From the NCBI GenBank assembly GCA_903960845.1, contig CAJCCF010000667.1:1-64000 (forward strand): a stretch of 64,000 nt of DNA, in the 5' to 3' direction. Under the pieces are notes generated by a model. The model ran no database searches and had not been told where the DNA came from. It saw only the letters and a list, made by a program, of their open reading frames with translations. This document shows positions 1 to 8,722 of this stretch, one piece after another (the stretch's first letter is position 1; the number at the start of each line of letters is the position of its first letter). Source of the stretch: an uncultured Verrucomicrobiota bacterium (GTDB taxonomy: Bacteria > Verrucomicrobiota > Verrucomicrobiia > Verrucomicrobiales > Verrucomicrobiaceae). Position numbers and translations under genes: made by a program.

Positions 1-2314
1 CGCAGCCGGACACTTCCGGTGATGTCTTTGGCGAGATCAATTCCCTCATCATCGGCACCAACATGAGCATCACTGCCACGCTCACACTGAAGGGAGTGAA
101 GGTCATTTTCAAAGGCAGCCTCATTGGCACCAGCTCCACGCTCACCGCCACCGCCGCACCCTTTGGCACCATGACACTCACGCTGGACGCCATCAATGCG
201 CTCGATGTCCAGGGCATCATCGGCAGCCTAACCGGCACCGGTTTCAACAGTCAGATCGTGGCCCGCCGCGCCGACCTCTACAGTGCTACAAACAAGCACC
301 CAAACGCCGGCACCTATACCTGGGCGATAACGCGCCCGCACAACTTCTTCGCTGGCAGCACCATCGCCCACGCCTACGGCACTCTTGTCGTTGATGTTGC
401 TGGTAAGGCCACCATGACGGTCTGCAACGAGGATGGAACGAAGCTCACTTGGAGTGGCTATGTCGCGCTCGGCGGCACCATGGCCATAACGCTGCAGAAC
501 AAGCGCCGTCAGTTCAATCATCCCCAGGGAGACGAATTCCTGCATGGCACATTCACCTTTGCCGACAATGCCAAGACCGACATCCATGGCGACATCCAGT
601 CGAGCAATGAGGTTGCCATGAAGTCCACCTATAACCTCATCGGCAGCCGTTATCAGAAGCCCGCCGCAGGCCAGACCGTATTCCCCCTGCCCACGGGTCC
701 GGGTCCAAACGCCATGCTCTACTTTGACCGGGACTATGCACATCTCCAAATACCGGACAGGTTCGTGACCATCAATGCAGCGAACACTATCTCAGCTCCT
801 GGCGTAGACGCTGCGGACAAATGCACCGCCAGTATCAATCTGACGACAGGCACCTTCGCAGGCACCGTTGCCGAACTCACCCGCACTGCCAGGGCGCATC
901 AGTTCAAGTTTGACGGCGTCATGCTGCAAAAGCAGAACCGCGGTATCGGCGTTTACCATCCACCCGCCTTCATCAACAGCCCCTTCCAACCCGGCCCCGT
1001 TCAGATCTTCCCGCTTCGACAGGATGGCTACTACATCTCCAGTCCGGCCATCGTGACGGCCATCGTTGGCGAGCTTTTTGAATACCAGATCGCCGCCACG
1101 GTCGATACCTCCCCCACCTACAGCGTGCGCGGCCCCCTGGCCGAGGGGCTGAGTGTGAACAGTTCCACCGGCCTCATCTCCGGCACCCCCACAAAGACGG
1201 GCACTGCGATCGTCATGATCATGGCCACTGACAGTAGCGGCATCTCCGCCGACCGCATGATCCGCATCCAGGTCCGCACTCTCCAGGAAGCCCTCATGGG
1301 CAGCTACCTTGGCCTCGTGAAAGAAGCGAGTCCACAGCGGCAAAGCAGCGGCATCCTCGCTCTCACGCTCGGCAAGACCTGGAGTTTCACCGCCAGCCTG
1401 ACCATCGACGGTATGAAGTATCCTCTCAGCGGCAGCTTCCCGCTCGCCACCCGCACCTGGACCGGCGGAATCGTCAAACCTGGACTCAACTACCAGATCA
1501 GCCTCCAGCTCACGAACACTGGCATCACCGGCACCCTCACCGAGGCAGGCAAAGGCATCTCCGCCACGCTACTGCTGGATCGCAACGACTACGACAAGAC
1601 CTACGACCCCTGCCCCAACGCCGGTTACTACACCCTCGCCCTCCCCGGCAGCGCCAGCGACCCCCTGCCCGGTGGCGACGGCTGGGGCACGATGACAGTC
1701 ACCCCCGATGGCAAAGCCGCCCTCGTCATCACCCATGGCGACGGCTTTAAGACCACCTTCGCCAGCGTCGTCGCCCGCCGCAGCGGTCTGCCCATCCTGC
1801 CGATCTATGTGAACCTCTACACCACCCTCATCAAAGGAGCCGTCTGTGGTGAAGCCACCTTCCGCGATGAGCCAGGTATCAGCGATCTCGACGCCACTGC
1901 CCTCCACTGGTGGAAGCCCGCCAACGCCAAAGACAAGCTCTACCCGGGCGGCTTCAGCGGTCTGCTCACCCTCCTCGGAGCCATTTACACCAAGCCTGCC
2001 ACTGACACACGAACCTTGGGTCTCCCGCCGCCCTCATCACCCTCGCGAGCGGAGACCTCGCCCTCTCCCCCGCTCAGCGCAGCGTCGTCTGGAGCACGAA
2101 GAACCTCATCACCTACAGCGGACTCGACAAGTTTACCCTAACCATCAACAGCGTCGCTGGCACCTTCACAGGCAGCTTCCCGCATGTGCTCAGCGGCAAG
2201 ACACTCACCACCACCTTCAGCGGAGCCCTTCTGCAAAAGCCTAACTTCGGTTACGGCCAGTATCTCGGCAATGCGCAGACCGGCTCTGTCAGCATCGGAG
2301 CACAGACGCCCTGA
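1..2314 (+). pseudogene. Extracellular putative-Ig-domain repeat protein, 5' end outside window, apparently frameshifted near 1990-2020
   Basis: Frame of ORF 63..2141 is open back to the window start. It contains a putative Ig motif (LAEGLSVNSSTGLISGTPTKTGTA). After about 2020 that frame becomes low-complexity PPPSSPSR..., while the frame with codons starting at 2021 reads SPAALITLASGDLALSPAQRSVVWSTKNLITYSGLDKFTLTINSVAGTFTGSFPHVLSGKTLTTTFSGALLQKPNFGYGQYLGNAQTGSVSIGAQTP, stop at 2312-2314. Confidence 0.75.
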
Positions 2315-2368
2315 GTCAGCACCGCAGAAAGAAGATACGGCGAGCATGGGATGCACTCCCCATCGCGT

Positions 2369-3736
2369 ATGAGGTTCATGCGCTACCTCGTCCTCGCTCT
2401 TCTCAGTCTCCAAGTACACGCCGCCGACTTCCGTGTTGGGGCCGCCCAGGTGGACATCACGCCGAAGAATGGCACGCCCATGGCCGGCTATTACAAGTTC
2501 CGTGCCGTCAGCGGTGTGCTCGATCCGATCTTTGTGAAAACCATCGTGGTGGAGCAGGACGGACGCCATGCAGCCATGGTCGTGCTTGATCTCGCCGGCA
2601 CCACCCGCCCCATCGTCGAGGCCGCCCGCAAGGCGGTGCAGGAGCAATGTGGCATCGAGGGCGATCACGTGATGATCTCAGCCACCCACACCCATACCGG
2701 GCCGCAACTGGCGCGCGGTTCGCTGATGGATGACCTCACGAAAGCCAACTCGCCACCGGGTCTGGAATACATGAACGCCCTGCCCGGCCTGATCGCGCAA
2801 TCCGTGAAGGAGGCAAAGGCCAGACTCACCGCCGTTCAACCCTCGGCGGCGGCGGGCAAAGCGGAAGGCATCAGCTTCAACCGCCGTGTGCTGCGCGACG
2901 GCGTCACCCAGGCGATCTGGCAGCCGCAAAAAATCAATCCGGCCACCGAGCGCCCCGCCGGGCCGATTGATCCCGAAGTCGGCGTGCTCGTCTTTCAGGC
3001 CGACGGCAAACCCGTCGCCAGTTACCTGAATTTCGCCATGCATCCGACGAGTGTCGGTGGCGGACTGAGCATTTCCGCCGATTACCCGGGCGTCTTTACC
3101 AGGCTTGTCCGCGAGCGTCACGGCCCCGGCATGGTCGCCCTGTTTGCCAATGGTTGCTGTGGCAACATCAATCACGGTGACTACATCACCCATCAACGCC
3201 GCAGCACGCTGCAACTCGGCACCGCGCTCGCAGACGCCGCCACCGCGGCATGGCCGGACCTGAAACCGCTAACCAGTTTTGCTCCACGAGTCCGCTCCGA
3301 GCAGGTCACCCTGCAACGCCGCAAATTCAGCGAAGCCGAAATCGCCAGGGCCAGGGACATCGCCGCACGCATGATGACCCAAAGTCTCGGCACCGTGCCG
3401 ATGGCCGAGGCCGTGTGCATCCTGGAAACCGAGACCAAAAAAGACGTGCCACTCGTCGTCGAAGTGCAGTGCATCTGCTTCAGCGATGACCTCGCCATCA
3501 TTTCCCTGCCGGGTGAGATCTTCGTCGAGCTCGGTCTCGCCATCAAAAAAGCCTCCCCGTTCAAGCACACGCTGATCGCTGAACTCGCCAATGGCAGCAT
3601 GGGTTACGTCCCGAATCGCGAGGCCTACCCGCAGGGCAACTATGAGATCGTCAGCGCCCGAGGTGAAGCGGGCAGCGGCGAGAAACTCGTCGAAGTCGCG
3701 CTCAAACTGCTGCGTGAAGTGAAAGCCGGCAAGTGA
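2369..3736 (+). CDS. Neutral/alkaline non-lysosomal ceramidase-like protein, secreted
   Basis: Signal peptide MRFMRYLVLALLSLQVHA followed by FRVGAAQVDITPKNGTPMAGYY, ATHTHTGPQ and FANGCCGNIN motifs typical of the family. Confidence 0.75.
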   Translation: MRFMRYLVLALLSLQVHAADFRVGAAQVDITPKNGTPMAGYYKFRAVSGVLDPIFVKTIVVEQDGRHAAMVVLDLAGTTRPIVEAARKAVQEQCGIEGDHVMISATHTHTGPQLARGSLMDDLTKANSPPGLEYMNALPGLIAQSVKEAKARLTAVQPSAAAGKAEGISFNRRVLRDGVTQAIWQPQKINPATERPAGPIDPEVGVLVFQADGKPVASYLNFAMHPTSVGGGLSISADYPGVFTRLVRERHGPGMVALFANGCCGNINHGDYITHQRRSTLQLGTALADAATAAWPDLKPLTSFAPRVRSEQVTLQRRKFSEAEIARARDIAARMMTQSLGTVPMAEAVCILETETKKDVPLVVEVQCICFSDDLAIISLPGEIFVELGLAIKKASPFKHTLIAELANGSMGYVPNREAYPQGNYEIVSARGEAGSGEKLVEVALKLLREVKAGK

Positions 3737-3816
3737 TGCGCGGCGAATGCAGATCAAGACGATTTCAGATAAGCTGATCATCCCGCGAAAAAGTCGATGC
3801 CCGGCACGTTGTTAAG

Positions 3817-5157
3817 GTGATGAAGAAATCTGAATCCCAACGTTCTCAAACGCAAACCAGCCCCCATGAACTTCACGTCCAGGACGCCGCCAGAGCCAGC
3901 AGGCAGGCCGGGGAAAGAGATAAGGATCCGCTGAATCGCCGCGGTTTTTTGAGCAGGCTCAGCCTGGCTTCCATCACCGCCGCAGTCGGAGCGGAGATCG
4001 TTTTTGCTGACAAAATGCCCGCCGGTCTGATCCCCGCCGCACTGGCTCAGGGCGCGGAGCCCATGAGCATCGCCGGTAAAGACGGACTCAGCATCTTCAA
4101 CAACCGCCCGCTGGTGGCTGAAACACCAGCCCACCTTCTGGATGACGAGATCACGCCGGCGAAATACCTCTTCGTGCGCAACAACGGCCTGTCCCCTGCC
4201 CCGGAGTTGCTTGATCCGGCCAAGTGGACGCTGGAGATCGCTGGTGAAAGCTGCGAGAAGCCTGTGACGCTGACTCTGAATGAGCTGAAGCAGAAGTTCA
4301 AACATCACACCCTGCAAATGGTGCTGGAATGCGCGGGCAATGGCCGCAGTGAATTCAACCCGCCCGCCACGGGCAATCAATGGACCACCGGAGGCGTTGG
4401 CTGCCCGACCTGGACCGGTGTGCGTCTGCGTGATGTGCTTGAGCACGCCGGGATCAAATCGGATGCCGTTTACATCGGCTACTACGGTGCCGATCTGCAC
4501 CTTTCCGGCGATGTTAAAAAATCCTCCATCTCGCGCGGCGTGCCGATCAAGAAGGCGCTGGAAAACGAGTCGCTGCTCGTCTTTGCCATGAATGGCCAGG
4601 ACATCCCGATGGAGAACGGAGCTCCGCTGCGCCTGATGTTTGGCGGCTGGCCAGCCTCGACCTGCGGCAAGTGGGTGAAGAAGATCGTCATCCGCGACCG
4701 CGAGCACGACGGCGAAAAAATGACGGGGCACTCCTACCGCATGCCGCGCTATCCCGTGGCTCCAGGCACCAAGGTGCCGGCAGAGGACATGGTCATCATC
4801 GAGACCATGCCGGTGAAGTCCCTCATCACCTTGCCAAAATCCGGCATCACGCATCCGGTCAGCGAAGAACTCACCGTGCGCGGCCACGCATGGACGGGTG
4901 AAGGCGATATCCGCGAGGTGCACGTCTCACTCGATTTCGGCAGCACCTGGCAGAAAGCGGAGGTGCGCGCGCCCGCCAACCGCTACGCATGGCAACACTG
5001 GAGCACGACACTGCGGCTCACCAAAAAAGGCTACTACGAGATCTGGGCGCGCGCCCTGGACAGCCGGGGCCACAGCCAGCCCATGGTGCTTCCGGGCTGG
5101 AATCCTGAAGGCTACCTGAACAACTCCTGCCACCGCATCGCCATCCAAGCCGTCTGA
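3817..5157 (+). CDS. Sulfite oxidase/dehydrogenase-like molybdopterin subunit (SorA/SoxC-like)
   Basis: Twin-arginine-like N-terminus NRRGFLSRLSLASITAAVGAE. Moco-domain motif MVLECAGNGRSEFNPPATGNQWTTGGVGCPTWTGVRLRDVL. C-terminal dimerisation-type domain. Followed 3 bp later by a cytochrome c gene. Confidence 0.8.
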   Translation: MMKKSESQRSQTQTSPHELHVQDAARASRQAGERDKDPLNRRGFLSRLSLASITAAVGAEIVFADKMPAGLIPAALAQGAEPMSIAGKDGLSIFNNRPLVAETPAHLLDDEITPAKYLFVRNNGLSPAPELLDPAKWTLEIAGESCEKPVTLTLNELKQKFKHHTLQMVLECAGNGRSEFNPPATGNQWTTGGVGCPTWTGVRLRDVLEHAGIKSDAVYIGYYGADLHLSGDVKKSSISRGVPIKKALENESLLVFAMNGQDIPMENGAPLRLMFGGWPASTCGKWVKKIVIRDREHDGEKMTGHSYRMPRYPVAPGTKVPAEDMVIIETMPVKSLITLPKSGITHPVSEELTVRGHAWTGEGDIREVHVSLDFGSTWQKAEVRAPANRYAWQHWSTTLRLTKKGYYEIWARALDSRGHSQPMVLPGWNPEGYLNNSCHRIAIQAV

Positions 5158-5160
5158 GCC

Positions 5161-5586
5161 ATGTCCACTCTCCGTCTACTTTTTCTGGCTCTCATCAGTC
5201 TTCCCGCCCTGGCAGCGGAAGCACCGATCCCGCTCGACCCTGCCACGGGCATGAAAATCGCCAATGACTGGGAACTGGTGCGCAATCACTGTGTCATCTG
5301 TCATTCCTCCCAAACATTTCTGCGCCAGCGAGCCACGGAGGCCAATTGGACCTCGGTGCTGGAATGGATGCAGAAACACGGCGGCCTGTGGAAGCTCGAT
5401 CCTGAGGTGGAAAAGAAGATCATCAAATACCTCGCCGCCAACTATGGCCCGGGCCCTGCCGGAAATTACCGGCGCGCGCCCATCTCCGCCACACTCATGC
5501 CGCCCAATCCCTACGCCACCGAGGCGCGTCTGGAGGCCGAGGCCAGGCAGAAGCAGGGCATCGTTCAGCCACCGGCCGGCAAGTAA
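5161..5586 (+). CDS. c-type cytochrome, SorB-like partner of the upstream molybdoenzyme
   Basis: Signal peptide plus one CxxCH motif (NHCVICHSSQTF). Immediately downstream of the SorA-like gene. Confidence 0.75.
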   Translation: MSTLRLLFLALISLPALAAEAPIPLDPATGMKIANDWELVRNHCVICHSSQTFLRQRATEANWTSVLEWMQKHGGLWKLDPEVEKKIIKYLAANYGPGPAGNYRRAPISATLMPPNPYATEARLEAEARQKQGIVQPPAGK

Positions 5587-7110
5587 TCACGCGAGCACGG
5601 CCTTCACCACATGGCTCGGCTCCACGCCGGTCAGGCGGAAATCGAGCCCCTGAGAGCGGAAGGTGAAACGCTCGTGATCAATGCCAAGCAGGTGCATGAC
5701 CGTGGCATGCAGATCACGAACATGAACCGGATTTTCAGCGACGTTGTAGCTGAAATCATCCGTGGCTCCATAGGTCATGCCCGGCTTCACACCACCACCT
5801 GCCATCCACATGGTGTAGCAGCGCGGATGGTGGTCGCGCCCGGCCTCCGGGCTGTCCCATTTCCCCTGCCCCGCCACCCCACGGCCGAATTCACCGCCCC
5901 AGATGACGAGTGTTTCATCGAGCAGACCGCGTTGCTTCAAATCCTTGATCAGCGCCGCGCTTGGCTGATCGGTGTCACGGCAGCGCGCACTGCACCAGCT
6001 CGGCAGACGGCTGTGGTGATCCCAGTCAGGATGAAAAAGCTGAATGAACCGCACGCCGCGCTCCGCAAGCCGCCGCGCGAGGATGCAGTTCGCCGCGTAG
6101 CTGCCGGCACGCCGTGAATCCGGCCCATAAATGTCGAACACGTGCTCAGGCTCGTCCCCCAGATCGGTCAGTTCCGGCACACTGGCCTGCATCCGGTACG
6201 CCATCTCATACTGCCGGATGCGCGTGGTGATTTCAGGATCATGCGTCTGCTCAAAGTGCTGTTGATTCAACTCCGCCAGGCCGTCCAGCATCCCGCGCCG
6301 GAGATGGCGCGGCAGTCCCTCGGGATCACTGAGATACAGCACCGGATCTTTGGAATTGCGCAGCTTCACCCCCTGATAGCGCGATGGCAGAAAGCCGCTG
6401 CCCCAGTAGTGATCATAGAGCGGTTGATCGCTCGGCCGCTGCATCTTGGAGATGAGCACGAGGTAGTCGGGCAGATTCCGGTTCATGCTGCCGAGACCGT
6501 AGCTGATCCACGCGCCCATGCTTGGACGGCCTGGAAGCTGATGCCCGGTGAGAAACTGTGTCATCGCCGGCGCATGATTGATCTGATCGGTGGTCATCGA
6601 TTTGATGAAACACAGATCATCCGCCACTCCGCCCAGATGCGGCAGCCATTCGCCGATCGTCGCGCCGCTTTGTCCGTGCCTGGAAAATTTCGTGATGCCC
6701 GGCAGGATGAGTTGCTTTTGGTTAGCGGTCATCGTCGTGAGACGCTGTCCCTGGCGCACCGATTCCGGCAGCTCCCGCCCGGCCCACTGCATGAGTCCTG
6801 GCTTGTGATCAAACAACTCCAGCTGCGACGGGCCGCCCGATTGCGTGAGAAAGATCACCCGCTTCGCCTTCGGCGCAAAATGCGGCAGGTGCGGCAATCC
6901 GACGACCTCGCTTTCCGCTCCCCGCGCCAGCATCGAATGCAACGCCATCGCACCCACGGAGACGCCCGTGCACTGGCCGAGGAAATAGCGGCGGGCGACA
7001 GATGCGCGCCTGGAAGCGAACGTCGAACGCTCAACGCTGAACATTGAACGTTCAACATCTGGTCGAAAAGACTGATCATTGAATCTGGAGGCCTCAGAGG
7101 ATGGAATCAT
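5587..7110 (-). CDS. DUF1501 domain protein (copy 1), N-terminus overlaps heptamer array A
   Basis: RRYFLGQCTGVSVGAMAL leader, VIFLTQSGGPSQLELFDHKPGL, GGEFGRG, GRDHHPRCYTMWMAGGGVKPG. The true start is uncertain; 7110 overlaps the upstream stop as ATGA. Confidence 0.85.
   Translation of the reverse strand: MIPSSEASRFNDQSFRPDVERSMFSVERSTFASRRASVARRYFLGQCTGVSVGAMALHSMLARGAESEVVGLPHLPHFAPKAKRVIFLTQSGGPSQLELFDHKPGLMQWAGRELPESVRQGQRLTTMTANQKQLILPGITKFSRHGQSGATIGEWLPHLGGVADDLCFIKSMTTDQINHAPAMTQFLTGHQLPGRPSMGAWISYGLGSMNRNLPDYLVLISKMQRPSDQPLYDHYWGSGFLPSRYQGVKLRNSKDPVLYLSDPEGLPRHLRRGMLDGLAELNQQHFEQTHDPEITTRIRQYEMAYRMQASVPELTDLGDEPEHVFDIYGPDSRRAGSYAANCILARRLAERGVRFIQLFHPDWDHHSRLPSWCSARCRDTDQPSAALIKDLKQRGLLDETLVIWGGEFGRGVAGQGKWDSPEAGRDHHPRCYTMWMAGGGVKPGMTYGATDDFSYNVAENPVHVRDLHATVMHLLGIDHERFTFRSQGLDFRLTGVEPSHVVKAVLA
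7015..7056 (-). repeat. Degenerate heptamer array A (six 7-bp units)
   Basis: Plus-strand units AGCGAAC GTCGAAC GCTCAAC GCTGAAC ATTGAAC GTTCAAC (consensus NNYSAAC). Minus-strand reading is GTTGAAC...GTTCGCT. Confidence 0.8.
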
Positions 7111-7478
7111 TGGGAACTGGTCTTGCGCATCTGCGCAGTGCGAATGCTGGAGTAAAAGATACGAATGAGTTCATCAGTCTCTTGAAGAAGCGCTTGGTTA
7201 TCTGAGAGACTTTTAGTCAGTGGCACCCTTTGAGAGACCTTTAACCAGCGGGACGCCTCGCGAAGTTCCTTTAGAGCCACGCGCATCTTGTGAATGAAGT
7301 CCTTCGTCGATTCCGCCGACTGCGCCTCTCCGTGATGAGCCATCGGCGAACTACCCGACCGCAAAAGCTGCCCTCCCACATGCTTTCCAGCATCCGTTTT
7401 GATCATCTTCTCCGTAAACCGGATAATTTTCACCACATAATCCAAGAGCCTCTCTTCAAGATCATACTTCTCATTCAT
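7107..7478 (-). CDS. Four-helix-bundle protein (23S rRNA IVS/S23-like family)
   Basis: MNEKYDLEERLLDYVVKIIRFTEKMIKTDAGKHVGGQLLRSGSSPMAHHGEAQSAESTKDFIHKMRVALKELREASRWLKV matches the recognisable four-helix-bundle pattern. Confidence 0.85.
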   Translation of the reverse strand: MNEKYDLEERLLDYVVKIIRFTEKMIKTDAGKHVGGQLLRSGSSPMAHHGEAQSAESTKDFIHKMRVALKELREASRWLKVSQRVPLTKSLSDNQALLQETDELIRIFYSSIRTAQMRKTSSQ

Positions 7479-7525
7479 GCTTCTTTTTCGTTTTTAGTTA
7501 TTTGTTAGACGTTGTGGTTTAAATC

Positions 7526-7631
<106 letters not shown>

Positions 7632-7632
7632 C

Positions 7633-8709
7633 TCACCCTTCCCTCCGCAGTTTATAGGGATAGACGCCGCCGCTGTTCCACTGGCAGACGTAAAGGTCGG
7701 CGGCGCTGTCCACACAGACGTCGTGGCAGTTGTTGAAGACGGGCTTGTGCTGAAGCATCACTTTCAAGCGTCCCTCTTCATAGACGGGTGGCAGTCCGCC
7801 CGGGTTGGACAGGACTTTGCCGGCTTCATCCAAAATCGTCACAAAGCCGCGCCCCTGCCACATGCGGTAATCATCAGGTCTGGCACCGAAGCACACGCCT
7901 GAATAGAGATGTTTCCCGTGAATGACCGGACGACTGACATAGGCTCCCGGCAGATACACGCCGCGCACATGCTCGCCTTCAAGCGTGAACCAGTTGAACT
8001 CATTGCGGATGCGTTCAGTAACCACGAGCAATGGCGAGCCTCCGCGTGTGTCGAGGGCGATGCCATGGGCCTGCATGAACTTGCCCGGGTTCACCGGTTG
8101 TGTGCTCTTGCCGCCGAATTTGCTGATGAATTTGCCCGCCTTGTCATAACGCAGCACGAACTGCGAGCCGTAACCATCCGCCACATAAATGTCCCCGTTG
8201 GGAGCGACGGCGGTTTCAGTCGGACTGTAGAGTTCGGTTGGTTTGTAGGCACCCACCTTTGATGGGTGCGGCAGTTCCAGAACGATTTGACCATCAAGCG
8301 TGGCCTTCACCACACGACCGGCCCCAGGATCGGTGAGGTAGAGGAACTCCTTCCCGTCCGCTTCGCTGTGCAGCGTGAGACCATGAGCTCCGGAGAGTCC
8401 CAGTGTCCACGTGCCAAGCAGCGCGCCTTTCACATCGTGAATGAGCACGTTGTTTTGTTTGTGATTGGTGAGAAGAAACAGGCGGCCATCCGCGGCCTGC
8501 ACCATCTCGTGGCAATCCTTCACCGGAGCCTTCGCCGGATCAGCCTGGCTCCACAGCTTGTCCACCCGGTAGCGAAACGCGCCATGACCAACGGTCTCGC
8601 CGTGGAACTCGGGCGCCGTCTTGCTCTGAGCCTGGAGGTAAGGCATGGCGATGGCTGAAGCCGCACCCAGAGTGAAGCGGCGGCGGTTCAAGGAAGAGGA
8701 AGTGATCAT
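7633..8709 (-). CDS. NHL-repeat / six-bladed beta-propeller secreted protein
   Basis: Start at MITSSSLNRRRFTLGAASAIAMPYLQAQ (cat at 8707-8709). Repeated propeller motifs such as PTETAVAPNGDIYVADGYGSQFVLRYDKAGKFISKFGGKS. The ORF-track extension to 9042 is out of frame with real coding. Confidence 0.8.
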   Translation of the reverse strand: MITSSSLNRRRFTLGAASAIAMPYLQAQSKTAPEFHGETVGHGAFRYRVDKLWSQADPAKAPVKDCHEMVQAADGRLFLLTNHKQNNVLIHDVKGALLGTWTLGLSGAHGLTLHSEADGKEFLYLTDPGAGRVVKATLDGQIVLELPHPSKVGAYKPTELYSPTETAVAPNGDIYVADGYGSQFVLRYDKAGKFISKFGGKSTQPVNPGKFMQAHGIALDTRGGSPLLVVTERIRNEFNWFTLEGEHVRGVYLPGAYVSRPVIHGKHLYSGVCFGARPDDYRMWQGRGFVTILDEAGKVLSNPGGLPPVYEEGRLKVMLQHKPVFNNCHDVCVDSAADLYVCQWNSGGVYPYKLRREG

Positions 8710-8722
8710 GGGGTGAATGGGT

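Noticed and set aside
3778-4923. 381-aa minus-strand ORF
   Set aside because: Antisense to the SorA-like gene, whose motifs are unambiguous.
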